Of a DNA stretch of 64,000 nt, positions 20,917-29,644 are shown in pieces. The notes below the pieces were generated by a model. It ran no database searches. It saw nothing but the letters and a program-made list of their open reading frames with translations, and was not told where the DNA came from. The position numbers were made by a program, and so were the translations under genes. Each line of letters starts with the position of its first letter. The stretch's first letter is position 1. Origin of the DNA: Agrococcus sp. Marseille-P2731. Its GTDB lineage: Bacteria > Actinomycetota > Actinomycetes > Actinomycetales > Microbacteriaceae. The stretch covers positions 518,192 to 582,191 of the forward strand of contig NZ_FPEG01000001.1 in the NCBI RefSeq assembly GCF_900117395.1, given 5' to 3'.

Positions 20917-22689
20917 CTACTGCGGCAGGCGCGGTGGCCAGAAGCGCAGGTGCATCGCCGCGTCCGACAGCGTGATGCCGTAGGCCACCGGCATGAACCA
21001 GATCGCCACGGCGATGCTCGCCGCGAGCAGCACGAGGATCGCTGCCCATCCGGCGGCGCGCCGCTCGACGTCGCCATCCCCCCTGGGGCCGTCGCTGTGC
21101 GCTCGCCCGAGCCCGGGGGAGGGCACGACGGACTCCATGTCGGCATCGAGCCGTGCCTGCGCGTCGGCAGCCGACCCATCCGCCCCCACCGCGACAGCGT
21201 GCGTGCCGGCCGCGCCCTTCGCGCCGCGCGGCACCGCTGGCCGGAGGCGACCGACGAGGAGCTGCAGCGCGTACGCGAGGCCGATCACGAGGAAGGGGAG
21301 GAAGACGATGGCGTAGAACAGGAAGATCGTCCGCTCGGGGAAGGCGAGCCAGGGTCCGTAGCCCGCCGCGATCGCGAGCAGCAGGAAGCCGGCGGTGCGA
21401 TCGAGGGTGCGGCCGAGGTGGAAGAGCAGGAAGCCGGCGGCGATGATCGCGGCGTACCAGACGAGCACGTTGGGCAGCGCGGTGATCCACCACACGCCCG
21501 CGTCGCTCGTGCCCATCTCGAAGCCCGTCGGCCTGCCGAGCCAGAGCCACTCGAGCGCTGGCGACTGGTAGGGGTGGTCCTTGTCGAGGCCCACGTGGAA
21601 GCCCAGCTGCTGCGCGTGATACATCCACAGCGACTGCAGGCCCAGCGGCACCCACGCCAGCATCCCGCCCCAGCGCAGGTCGACGCGCTCGAGCGCGAGC
21701 TGCGAGCCCCAGCCGCCGTCGAACCAGCCGGCGAAGCTCGCGATGTAGACAGCGAGCGCCGGGCCCACGAGCAGCACGAAGCTCGTCGGCGCCTGCGTGA
21801 GCAGCGTGCCCAGCCACGGGTGCGCGAAGCCTGCTCTGCGGCGGTCGAGCGCATCCATGAGCACGGTCCACAGGCCGAAGGCGGCGAGGAAGGCGGCCCC
21901 CGACCACTTCGTCGCGCAGGCGGCGCCGAGCAGCATGCCGGCGATCACGAGCCACGGGCGCGCCCATATCGCGGCGCCGAAGCGCCGCCGTCGCGCTGCG
22001 AGCGCCCGCACCGTGCGCGCCGGGGAGCCGCGCCGATCGAGCAGGAGCGCGCCGGCGCCCGCGAGCACGAACACCGCGAGCACGCCGTCGAGCAGCGCCG
22101 CGCGGCTCATGACGATCGCGAAGCCGTCGATCGCCATCCAGAGGCCGGCGAGCGACGCGAACGCCACCGATCGCAGCAGGCCGCGGGCCACCGCATACGT
22201 CAGCGCGACGAGCGCGACGCCCGCGAGCGCGCTCGGCAGCCGCCAGAAGAAGGGGTCGGCGATGCCGAACACCGCCATCGCCATGCCGATGATCCACTTG
22301 CCCAGCGGCGGGTGCACCACGTAGTCGGCCTCGGTCGTGAGCCCACTCGCGTCGCCCGCCTCGAAGCCCTCGTTCGACTCCTCGGCCCACTCGCCCTCGA
22401 AGCCGAGCTGCCACATCGACCAGCCCTCCTTGACGTAGTACGTCTCGTCGAAGACCAGCTGGTGCGGATGCCCGAGCCCCGCGAGGCGCGCGACGGCGGC
22501 GACCCCGACGATGGCGACCGGCGCTGCGATCTCGAGGGTGCGGCGGATGCGCGGTTCGCGCAGGCGCCGCTCGATGCCGAGATACGCCCCGGTGAGGCGC
22601 TCGCGGCGAGAGCGGGAGGGTGCGTCGGGAGCCTCCGGCCGTGTGTCGTCGACGTCGCGCAGCGCGGCGGCGTCGTTCGGCAGGGTCAC
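20917..22689 (-). CDS. pmt: dolichyl-phosphate-mannose protein mannosyltransferase
   Basis: The 590-residue multi-spanning enzyme transfers mannose from polyprenyl-phosphate-mannose to exported proteins. FDETYYVKEGW (Asp81-Glu82) is the catalytic motif in the first extracellular loop. HPPLGKWIIG and about ten hydrophobic helices follow. The GTG at 22687-22689 is chosen because GACAAT lies seven bases upstream on the minus strand; longer readings run into the divergent rsmI. A hydrophilic loop near residues 480-545 is rich in Ala, Gly and Asp. The pmt/rsmI divergent pair is conserved in actinobacteria. Glycosylation of the many Ser/Thr/Pro-rich lipoproteins nearby is plausible. Confidence 0.93.
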   Translation of the reverse strand: MTLPNDAAALRDVDDTRPEAPDAPSRSRRERLTGAYLGIERRLREPRIRRTLEIAAPVAIVGVAAVARLAGLGHPHQLVFDETYYVKEGWSMWQLGFEGEWAEESNEGFEAGDASGLTTEADYVVHPPLGKWIIGMAMAVFGIADPFFWRLPSALAGVALVALTYAVARGLLRSVAFASLAGLWMAIDGFAIVMSRAALLDGVLAVFVLAGAGALLLDRRGSPARTVRALAARRRRFGAAIWARPWLVIAGMLLGAACATKWSGAAFLAAFGLWTVLMDALDRRRAGFAHPWLGTLLTQAPTSFVLLVGPALAVYIASFAGWFDGGWGSQLALERVDLRWGGMLAWVPLGLQSLWMYHAQQLGFHVGLDKDHPYQSPALEWLWLGRPTGFEMGTSDAGVWWITALPNVLVWYAAIIAAGFLLFHLGRTLDRTAGFLLLAIAAGYGPWLAFPERTIFLFYAIVFLPFLVIGLAYALQLLVGRLRPAVPRGAKGAAGTHAVAVGADGSAADAQARLDADMESVVPSPGLGRAHSDGPRGDGDVERRAAGWAAILVLLAASIAVAIWFMPVAYGITLSDAAMHLRFWPPRLPQ

Positions 22690-22831
22690 ACGGGCGATTG
22701 TCGCACCTCGCGGCTGGCGGGTGCTGCCGCGCCGAGGTCTCGTGACGCGTGCCGCTGCGCCGCGCGCTCCCGATCCCGAGCCGGTCGAGGGGCGACCTGC
22801 GGGCAGGCGGGCGCGGCAATACGCTGAACGG

Positions 22832-23677
22832 GTGATCATCCTCGGCGCGACCCCGATCGGAAACCTGGGCGACGCGAGCGCCAGGCTGCGCGAGGCGCTC
22901 GCCGGCGCGACCGTGATCGCCGCCGAGGACACCCGCACGACGAAGCAGCTGCTGCGCGCGCTGGGCGTCGAGACGCAGGCGCAGTTCGTCGCCCTGCACG
23001 AGCACAACGAGTCGGCGGCCGCGCCGGCGCTCGTCGAGCGTGCCCGCGACGAGGATGTGCTCGTGCTCACCGACGCGGGCATGCCCGCGGTCTCCGATCC
23101 GGGCTTCCGCCTCGTGCAGGCGGCGGTCGCCGCTGGCGTCGCCGTCACGTGCCTGCCCGGCCCCTCCGCCGTGCTGACCGCGCTCGCACTCTCCGGCCTG
23201 CCGACCGACCGCTTCGCCTTCGACGGCTTCCTGCCTCGCAAGGCGGGGGAGCGCGACCGCTTCCTCACCGGCGTCGCCCGCGAGGAGCGCACCCTCGTGC
23301 TCTTCGAGGCCCCGCACCGCCTGATCGAGTCGCTCGAGTCGATCGAGCGCGTCATGCCTGAGCGCCGAATGGCGGTGTGCCGCGAGCTCACGAAGCGCTA
23401 CGAGGAGGTGCGCCGCGGCACCGCCGGCGAGCTGCTGCCGTGGGCGCGCGAGGGCGTGCGCGGCGAGATCGTGCTGGTGCTCGAGGGTGCCCGCCCAGCG
23501 CTCACCGATCTCGCCGCCGCGATCCAGCAGGTGCTGCTGCTCAAGGAGGGCGGCATGCGGCTCAAGGAGGCGGCCGCCGAGGTTGCCGAGGCGACAGGGC
23601 ACGCGCGCAACGCGCTCTACCAGGCCGCGCTCGCGGAACCGAGACCCTCGTCGTCACACGCGGGGGCTGGCTCCTAG
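22832..23677 (+). CDS. rsmI: 16S rRNA 2'-O-methyltransferase (C1402)
   Basis: The 281-residue protein is RsmI, which uses S-adenosylmethionine to methylate the ribose of C1402 in the ribosomal decoding centre. It starts VIILGATPIGNLGDAS and has VIAAEDTRTTKQLLRAL, LTDAGMPAVSDPGFRLVQ and CLPGPSAVLTAL, all conserved in the family. GTG 22832 has TACGCT (22820-22825) six bases upstream. It lies eleven bases before the leaderless metG start. Confidence 0.95.
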   Translation: MIILGATPIGNLGDASARLREALAGATVIAAEDTRTTKQLLRALGVETQAQFVALHEHNESAAAPALVERARDEDVLVLTDAGMPAVSDPGFRLVQAAVAAGVAVTCLPGPSAVLTALALSGLPTDRFAFDGFLPRKAGERDRFLTGVAREERTLVLFEAPHRLIESLESIERVMPERRMAVCRELTKRYEEVRRGTAGELLPWAREGVRGEIVLVLEGARPALTDLAAAIQQVLLLKEGGMRLKEAAAEVAEATGHARNALYQAALAEPRPSSSHAGAGS

Positions 23678-23687
23678 ACTTGAGCCC

Positions 23688-25226
23688 ATGCCTGAGCGCT
23701 TCACCGTGACGACGCCGATCTACTACGTCAACGACGTGCCCCACATCGGCCACGCCTACAACGAGGTCGCGACCGACGTGCTCGCGCGCTGGCACCGCCA
23801 GCGCGGCGACGACACCTGGATGCTCACCGGCACCGACGAGCACGGGCAGAAGATCATGCGCACCGCCGCCGCCAACGGCGTCAGCCCGCAGGAGTGGACC
23901 GACCGGCTCGTCGAGACCGCCTGGATCCCGCAGCTCGAGCTGCTCGACATCGCGAACGATGACTTCATCCGCACGACGGATGAGCGCCACAAGGTGGGCG
24001 TGCGCATCTTCCTGGAGCGCCTCAAGGAGGCCGGGTACATCTACCACGGCGAGTTCGAGGGGCACTACTGCGTCGGCTGCGAGGAGTACAAGACGCCCGG
24101 CGACCTCGTGCCCGGCACCGGCGAGTTCGAGGGCCAGCAGGTGTGCGCGATCCACTCGCGGCCGCTCGAGACGGTGCGCGAGGCGAACTACTTCTTCAAG
24201 CTGAGCGAGTTCGGCGACCGGCTGCTCGCGCTCTACGACGAGCGCCCCGACTACGTGCAGCCCGAGCACGTGCGCAACGAGGTGCGCCAGTTCGTGAAGC
24301 AGGGCCTCACCGACCTGTCGATCAGCCGCAACACCTTCGACTGGGGCATCAAGGTGCCGTGGGACGAGACGCACGTCGTCTACGTCTGGTTCGAGGCGCT
24401 GCTCAACTACATCACGGCGAACGGCTACGGCGTCGACGAGGAGCGCTTCGCCCGCCGCTGGCCGGCGACCCACATCGTCGGCAAGGACATCGCGCGCTTC
24501 CACGCCGTCATCTGGCCCGCCATGCAGATGGCCGCCGGCATCGAGATCTCGGATCACGTCTTCGGCCACGGCTGGCTGCTCGTCGGCGGCGAGAAGATGT
24601 CGAAGTCGAAGGCGACCGGCATCGAGCCGAAGCAGATCACCGAGGTCTTCGGCGTCGACGCGTTCCGCTACTACTTCATGTCGGCGATCGCGTTCGGCTC
24701 CGACGGCTCGTTCTCGTGGGAGGACCTCGACGCCCGCTACCACTCCGAGCTCGCGAACGGCCTTGGCAACCTCGCCTCGCGCGTGATCGCGATGGTGCAC
24801 AAGTACTGCGACGGCGTCGTGCCCGACGTCGAGATCGATGCCGACATCGCGACGCTGGTGACGGATGCGGTGGCGCGCGCCGAGAGCGCGATCGACGCCT
24901 TCCAGATCCACGACGGGGTCGATGCGGCGATGTCGATCGTCGAGCGCCTGAACGGCTACATCACCGAGCAGGCGCCCTGGGTGCTCGCGAAGGACGTGGC
25001 GCAGCGCGAGCGGCTCGCGGCGGTGCTCGCCTCGAACGTGCACGGCATCGGCGCGGCGGCGATCATGCTCGCTCCCGTCATGCCGGGGAGCGCGCAGAAG
25101 CTGTGGACCGCGGTCGGCGGCGAGGGCGAGGTCGCCGCGCAGCCGATCCAGCGCGCGCACGAGTGGCGCGGCACGGGGCGCGTGACGACGGTGCCGCCGC
25201 TCTTCCCCCGCGTCGAGCAGGCCTGA
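23688..25226 (+). CDS. metG: methionyl-tRNA synthetase
   Basis: The 512-residue class I synthetase charges tRNA-Met. HIGH is at residues 19-22 and KMSKS at 303-307. A zinc-knuckle pair is visible as CVGC (128-131) and a later CAIH. There is no C-terminal tRNA-binding extension. The ATG at 23688 has TAGACT (23675-23680) seven bases upstream, within the end of rsmI, so it has its own promoter and a leaderless start. Confidence 0.96.
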   Translation: MPERFTVTTPIYYVNDVPHIGHAYNEVATDVLARWHRQRGDDTWMLTGTDEHGQKIMRTAAANGVSPQEWTDRLVETAWIPQLELLDIANDDFIRTTDERHKVGVRIFLERLKEAGYIYHGEFEGHYCVGCEEYKTPGDLVPGTGEFEGQQVCAIHSRPLETVREANYFFKLSEFGDRLLALYDERPDYVQPEHVRNEVRQFVKQGLTDLSISRNTFDWGIKVPWDETHVVYVWFEALLNYITANGYGVDEERFARRWPATHIVGKDIARFHAVIWPAMQMAAGIEISDHVFGHGWLLVGGEKMSKSKATGIEPKQITEVFGVDAFRYYFMSAIAFGSDGSFSWEDLDARYHSELANGLGNLASRVIAMVHKYCDGVVPDVEIDADIATLVTDAVARAESAIDAFQIHDGVDAAMSIVERLNGYITEQAPWVLAKDVAQRERLAAVLASNVHGIGAAAIMLAPVMPGSAQKLWTAVGGEGEVAAQPIQRAHEWRGTGRVTTVPPLFPRVEQA

Positions 25227-25248
25227 TGCCGCTCCACCGGTCGAGGAG

Positions 25249-25788
25249 CTACCGCGCGGGCAGCGTCAGCGTGAAGCTATGCTCCAGCCCGTCGAGCCCG
25301 ACCTCGAGCTCGCCGCTCGCGTCGACACCGTCGGGCAGCTCCAGCTCGTAGGTGCGCGCCGAGTCGGCCCCGGCGCACCCCTCGGGCGCCACGAACGCGA
25401 CCGACAGCTGCCGCTCGTCCACCACGGTCGGCACACCCGCCGTCGGCCAGCACGTCGCGCTCGCGGGCAGCGAGATGGCGATCGACTCGCCGCCCCCGGC
25501 CCACGTCGCCACGGCGCCGGTGCGCAGCACGTCATCGATGGACATCCCGCTGTCCACGGGCAGCCCGGGCTCGCCGTCGTGCGGCTGCTCCTGCCCGCCG
25601 AGCGGCGTCGCCTGCAGCGTCGCGGCGTCCGAAGCGCCAGCAGAGCCCTCGGCGACCCCGCGCTCGTCGACCTCCGTCGTCACGCCACCGGTCGGCTGCT
25701 CGCCGGTGTCGAGCGGCTCCGCGGCCGTGCATCCGGTCACCGCGATCGCGGCGCCGAGCGCGGCGGCCAAGGCGAGGCGTGGGGGCAT
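25249..25788 (-). CDS. lipoprotein, first member of a local paralogous family
   Basis: The 179-residue precursor has a signal peptide with lipobox VTGC (Cys20) and a Gly/Glu/Thr-rich linker. The C-terminal domain of about 95 residues reads VATWAGGGESIAISLPASATCWPTAG, then LSVAFVAPEGC, then YELELPDGVDASGELEV. The same pattern (Trp, Ser-Ile, Cys-x-Pro, a beta strand, Cys, then an L-x-LP strand) recurs in the lipoproteins at 26864 and 27569. The two Cys could form a disulfide. An AGGAGGA ribosome binding site precedes the ATG. It faces metG tail to tail and is divergent from tatD. Function is unknown. Confidence 0.78.
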   Translation of the reverse strand: MPPRLALAAALGAAIAVTGCTAAEPLDTGEQPTGGVTTEVDERGVAEGSAGASDAATLQATPLGGQEQPHDGEPGLPVDSGMSIDDVLRTGAVATWAGGGESIAISLPASATCWPTAGVPTVVDERQLSVAFVAPEGCAGADSARTYELELPDGVDASGELEVGLDGLEHSFTLTLPAR

Positions 25789-25902
25789 GCGGGATCGTCC
25801 TCCTGGTGGGTTGCTGTGCGATCGATGCTCGCACCCGATGCATGGTCCGACCTGGAAGATACCTCAGGTTTCGCTCTGGAGGCTCGCTCGTAGGCTGGAG
25901 CC

Positions 25903-26844
25903 ATGCCCGACAGTCACCACGGAACCGCACCCATCCCGCACGCGCCCGGCGAGGCGGTGCTGCCCGGCGGCGAGTACATCCGCGAGCGGTTCAGCGACGG
26001 CAAGCGCGACATCACGCGGCCGCCGATCCCCGAGCCGCTCGCTGTGCCGATCTACGACAACCACACGCATCTCGAGATCAAGGACGGCGACGACTTCACC
26101 TACGCGGATGCGCTGGCCGCGGCCGAGCAGGCGGGTATCGCCGGCGTGATCCAGGTGGGTGGCGACGTCGAGTCCTCGCAGTGGTCGGCGGCCCTCGCCG
26201 CGCAGGATGCGCGCGTGCTCGCCGCCGTCGCCCTGCACCCGAACGAGGCCCCGGGCTACGCCAGCGCCGGCACGCTCGATGACGCGCTCGCGACCATCGA
26301 CGAGCTCGCCACGCAGCCGCGCGTGCGAGCGGTGGGGGAGACGGGGCTCGACTTCTTCCGCACCGGCGACGACGGCCGGCGGGCGCAGCACGACTCCTTC
26401 GAGGCGCACATCGCCATCGCGAAGCGCCACGGGATCGCCCTGCAGATCCACGACCGCGACGCGCACGAGGCCGTCGTCGAGACGCTGCTGCGCGTCGGTG
26501 CACCCGAGGTCACGGTGTTCCACTGCTTCTCGGGCGATGAGCACCTCGCGCGGATCGCCGCCGACCACGGCTGGTACCTCTCGTTCTCGGGCACCGTGAC
26601 GTTCTCGAGCGCGAAGAACCTGCATGCGGCCCTTCGTGTCGCCGATCGCAGCCGCATCCTGGTCGAGACCGACGCGCCATTCCTGACGCCCACGCCCTTC
26701 CGGGGCCGCCCCAACAGCCCCTACCTGACGCCGCTCACGGTGCGCTCGATGGCCGACCGGCTCGGCGTCGACGCCGACGAGCTCGCGGCCGAGACGGCCC
26801 GGAACACGCTGCGGGCCTACGGCAGCTGGGACGAGGTGCGCTGA
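25903..26844 (+). CDS. tatD: TatD-family metal-dependent hydrolase
   Basis: The 313-residue protein is a TIM-barrel metal-dependent deoxyribonuclease-like hydrolase. It carries IYDNHTHLE (metal-binding HxH), AVGETGLDFFR with the conserved Glu, ALQIHDRDA, VFHCFSGDEHLA and RILVETDAPFLTP, whose Asp completes the site. An N-terminal extension of about 40 residues precedes the barrel. The ATG at 25903 has TAGGCT (25891-25896) six bases upstream. The order metG-tatD-rsmA-ispE is conserved in actinobacteria, although two lipoprotein genes on the other strand separate it from rsmA here. Confidence 0.94.
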   Translation: MPDSHHGTAPIPHAPGEAVLPGGEYIRERFSDGKRDITRPPIPEPLAVPIYDNHTHLEIKDGDDFTYADALAAAEQAGIAGVIQVGGDVESSQWSAALAAQDARVLAAVALHPNEAPGYASAGTLDDALATIDELATQPRVRAVGETGLDFFRTGDDGRRAQHDSFEAHIAIAKRHGIALQIHDRDAHEAVVETLLRVGAPEVTVFHCFSGDEHLARIAADHGWYLSFSGTVTFSSAKNLHAALRVADRSRILVETDAPFLTPTPFRGRPNSPYLTPLTVRSMADRLGVDADELAAETARNTLRAYGSWDEVR

Positions 26845-26863
26845 GCGCCGGGACTGCGCTCGA

Positions 26864-27433
26864 TCAGCTCGTGCCCTCGGCGGGCTGGATCTCCACGGTG
26901 ATCTCGTCCGCGTCGTCGGTCCACTCGTCGACGGTCGCCTGCGTCACCGACGCATCCGCGCCCGTCACCGGGAAGGCCCAGCCGAACACGCGCATGTCGG
27001 CGGTGCAGATCGCCTCCGCGGCGCCGTCCTCCCACTCGAAGTCGATCTCGAGCATGCCGCCGTCGACGTCCGCCGATTCGCCCGTCGGCTGGCAGTCGGT
27101 GCTGCTGCTGCCCGCGCCGAAGACGTGCACGAGCGAGTTGCCGACGCCCGACCAGATGACGAGCGGCTCGCCCTGCGGGATGTCGTCGAGGCTGACCGTG
27201 CCGAGGATCGCCTCGTCCTCGATGCGATAGGGCTCGCCCGAGAGCTCGCTCGGCTGCGGGTCGGCGGTGGCAGAGTCGCTCGGCTCGGCGCTGGGTGCCT
27301 CGGCGCTCTCGCTGGTCGTCGGCGTGGACGAACCAGGGGCTGGAGGCGCGCTCGAGTCGACGGGTCCGCCGGCCGATGCGCATCCAGCGAGCGCGATGAC
27401 GGCGACGAGCGCCAGGGGGATGGTCCTTCGCAT
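26864..27433 (-). CDS. lipoprotein, second member of the local paralogous family
   Basis: The 189-residue precursor has signal peptide RRTIPLALVAVIALAGC and a Ser/Thr/Pro/Glu linker suited to mannosylation. The domain reads PLVIWSGVGNSLVHVFGAG, DCQPTGE, LEIDFEWEDG, ICTADMRVFGWAFPV. These features line up with the lipoproteins at 25249 and 27569: Trp, Asn/Glu-Ser-hydrophobic, Cys-x-Pro, an acidic strand, Cys-x-x-Asp, and Gly-Trp. ATG 27433 is chosen over a GTG nine bases upstream because AAGGAG is well spaced from it. A small hairpin (27458-27474) lies upstream. Function is unknown. Confidence 0.78.
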   Translation of the reverse strand: MRRTIPLALVAVIALAGCASAGGPVDSSAPPAPGSSTPTTSESAEAPSAEPSDSATADPQPSELSGEPYRIEDEAILGTVSLDDIPQGEPLVIWSGVGNSLVHVFGAGSSSTDCQPTGESADVDGGMLEIDFEWEDGAAEAICTADMRVFGWAFPVTGADASVTQATVDEWTDDADEITVEIQPAEGTS

Positions 27434-27568
27434 GTCGTCCACTCCTTCGGGGCGCGGCCCGCGAAGCTCGCGGGTGGTTCCGCGCCTCCTACGGTGCCGG
27501 ACGGGGCTGGGCGGCGCCTGGGCGCAGGCAGGCAGCCGCGTCTGGAAGCGGGCGCGAGCGAGCCGCGC

Positions 27569-28600
27569 TCAGGGCAGCTCGAGCACGTCGCCGGGCTCGA
27601 GCGTGCGCTCGACGGCGGGCCCAGCATCGCTCGTGCCGGTCACGGTGACCTGCACGGGCAAGGTGGCAGAGATGGCCGAGGGAAGATCGAGCTGCCAGCC
27701 GTAGGCCACCAGGTCGTCGGTGCAGGTGTCGCCGACAGCGGGTGCGAAGGCGACCTCGATGGCGCCAGGGCCGGCGGCCGCTGCGCCGACGGGCTGCGGC
27801 ACGCACGCCTCGGTGCCCGAGCCGCTCATGACCACGGCGATCGAGGAGCCGGGCTCGATCCACCAGACGTCCAGCGCCGTCGCTCCCTCGACGACCGACT
27901 GGGCCTGCGGCAGCCTGGCTGCGTCGAACGGGGTGGCGGGGACCGCCGCCTGCGGTGCCTCGTCGACCTCGCTCGGCTGCGGATCGGCGCCGCCGCCGGG
28001 CACGAACAGATCGCTGGCCGTGAGCTCCAGCTCGGTCTCGGCATCCTCGCCCTGCATGCCGACGAGGGTCACGGGCACGGTCGCCTCGATGTCGAGCGCC
28101 TCCGGCAGCGCGAGCTCCCAGCCGTGCAGGCGGAAGTCCATCGTGCACATCATCTCGGGATCGATCGGGTCGAAGGGCACGACGATCGACGGCGCGCTGC
28201 CGCCGTCGAGCAGTGCCGCCTGCGGCTGCGGGATGCAGCTTCCGCCGCCACCTGAGCCGCCCAGGACCACGACGATCGACTCGCCGTACTCGCCCGTCTC
28301 GGGGTCGGCCGCCCATCGCACGGCGTAGCCCCGCTCCGAGACCTCCTCGAAGAAGCCCATCGCCTCCAGCTGCGTCGTCTCGATGGGCACGGGTTCGGCT
28401 CCGATGGCGCGCGCGGTGCTCTCGCTCGGAGTGGGCGCCCCGGGCGCAGCGAGCTGGCTCGCGCAGCCGACCGTGAGCGCGGCAGCACCGACGAGCGCGA
28501 GCGCTGCGAGCATCCGCGACCGAGGCGAGGTGGCGCTGAGCGAGGCTCGGCGGAGCGGGAGACGGGAGCCAGGCCCGGCGTGCGAGTCGGTGGTGCGCAT
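27569..28600 (-). CDS. lipoprotein with two tandem copies of the local paralogous domain
   Basis: The 343-residue precursor has an Arg-rich N-terminus and a lipobox LTVGC. Two copies of one domain follow. Copy one has GYAVRWAADPETG, ESIVVVLGGSG, SCIPQPQ, MMCTMDFRLHGWELALP. Copy two has TALDVWWIEPG, SSIAVVMSGSG, ACVPQP, DTCTDDLVAYGWQLDLP. Each ends in a strand like VPVTLVG or VQVTVTG. The linker between copies is Pro/Gly/Gln-rich. The same domain occurs once each at 25249 and 26864. An AAGGATC site precedes the ATG. The gene is divergent from rsmA. Function is unknown; ligand binding at the cell surface is a guess. Confidence 0.78.
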   Translation of the reverse strand: MRTTDSHAGPGSRLPLRRASLSATSPRSRMLAALALVGAAALTVGCASQLAAPGAPTPSESTARAIGAEPVPIETTQLEAMGFFEEVSERGYAVRWAADPETGEYGESIVVVLGGSGGGGSCIPQPQAALLDGGSAPSIVVPFDPIDPEMMCTMDFRLHGWELALPEALDIEATVPVTLVGMQGEDAETELELTASDLFVPGGGADPQPSEVDEAPQAAVPATPFDAARLPQAQSVVEGATALDVWWIEPGSSIAVVMSGSGTEACVPQPVGAAAAGPGAIEVAFAPAVGDTCTDDLVAYGWQLDLPSAISATLPVQVTVTGTSDAGPAVERTLEPGDVLELP

Positions 28601-28683
28601 GGTGATCCTTCGGTGCTGGGGAGCCCATCATCGCGCGCGCGGCTATGGCCGGGGTGCGGTGGCGCTCGGCATAGGCTCGATGC

Positions 28684-29616
28684 GTGAGCGACATGACCGG
28701 CGGCAGCCCGAGCGGCGGCACGCCCAGCGGCGGCAAGCCCGGCGGCGGCACGCCCAGCGGCGGCAGGCCCAGTGCCGAGACGCTGCTGGGCGCCTCCGAG
28801 ATCCGTGCGCTCGCCGCCGAGCTCGACCTCACGCCCACGAAGCGCTGGGGGCAGAACTTCGTCGTCGACGCGAACACCGTGCGCCGCATCGTGCGAACGG
28901 CGGATGTCGCCGGGCGCGACGTCGTGGAGGTCGGGCCCGGTCTCGGCTCGCTCACGCTCGGCCTCACCGAGGCGGGTGCTCGCGTGGCTGCCGTCGAGAT
29001 CGACCCTCGCCTCGCCGAGCTGCTGCCGCACACTGTTGCCCGGAAGCAGCCCGATGCCCGGCTCGAGGTCGTGCAGCACGATGCGCTGACGATCGAGGAG
29101 CTGCCGTTCGCGCCCGAGGCGATCGTCGCCAACCTGCCCTACAACGTCTCGGTGCCGGTGCTCATCCACCTGCTCGAGCGCTTCCCCACGATCGAGCGCG
29201 CCCTCGTGATGGTGCAGGCGGAGGTCGGGCACCGGTTGGCCGCGCGGCCAGGCTCGAAGACCTATGGCTCACCGTCGGCGAAGGTCGCGTGGTGGGGGCA
29301 GTGGGCGCTCGAGGGTGACGTGTCGCGGCAGATCTTCTGGCCGGTACCCGGCGTCGACAGCGTGCTCGTCGGCTTCCGCAAGGGACCGTCGTTCGGCTCC
29401 GAGGAGCTGCGGCGCCGCACCTTCCGGGTGATCGACGGTGCCTTCGGGCAGCGGCGCAAGATGCTGCGCCAGGCGCTGTCGGGGGTGTTCGGCTCGTCGG
29501 CTGCGGCGACCGAGGTGCTCGAGCGCGCCGGCGTCGAGCCGACGCTGCGCGGCGAGGCACTCTCGCTGCCGGACTTCATCCGCATCGCCGAGGCAGCCGC
29601 CGCGCCGAGCGCCTGA
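28684..29616 (+). CDS. rsmA: 16S rRNA dimethyladenosine transferase (KsgA)
   Basis: The 310-residue enzyme dimethylates A1518 and A1519 of 16S rRNA. KRWGQNFVVD, VVEVGPGLGSLTLGL (SAM-binding motif I), and IVANLPYNVSVPVL (catalytic NLPY) are all present. The first 30 residues are a Gly/Ser/Pro repeat encoded by a 15-base tandem repeat and do not belong to the usual fold. GTG 28684 has TAGGCT (28672-28677) six bases upstream, so the repeat is probably translated, although ATG 28693 is possible. ispE follows after a small convergent gene. Confidence 0.95.
   Translation: MSDMTGGSPSGGTPSGGKPGGGTPSGGRPSAETLLGASEIRALAAELDLTPTKRWGQNFVVDANTVRRIVRTADVAGRDVVEVGPGLGSLTLGLTEAGARVAAVEIDPRLAELLPHTVARKQPDARLEVVQHDALTIEELPFAPEAIVANLPYNVSVPVLIHLLERFPTIERALVMVQAEVGHRLAARPGSKTYGSPSAKVAWWGQWALEGDVSRQIFWPVPGVDSVLVGFRKGPSFGSEELRRRTFRVIDGAFGQRRKMLRQALSGVFGSSAAATEVLERAGVEPTLRGEALSLPDFIRIAEAAAAPSA
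28711..28770 (+). repeat. 15-base tandem repeat in the rsmA N-terminus
   Basis: Four near-identical 15-base units of the type AGCGGCGGCACGCCC, preceded by a partial unit from 28699, encode Ser-Gly-Gly-Thr/Lys/Arg-Pro repeats. Units differ only at the fourth codon and at one Ser/Gly codon. Copy number could vary between strains. Confidence 0.85.
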
Positions 29617-29619
29617 CCT

Positions 29620-29644
29620 GCCCGCGGGCATCGCCCTCGCGGGC
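29620..29644. terminator. hairpin between convergent rsmA and the YjbR-like gene
   Basis: GCCCGCG (29620-29626) pairs with CGCGGGC (29638-29644) around an 11-base loop. It starts three bases after the rsmA stop and reaches just before the stop of the convergent gene. Confidence 0.5.

Noticed and set aside
28699..28770. Possible CRISPR-like repeat
   Set aside because: The 15-base units are directly adjacent without spacers and lie in frame inside rsmA.
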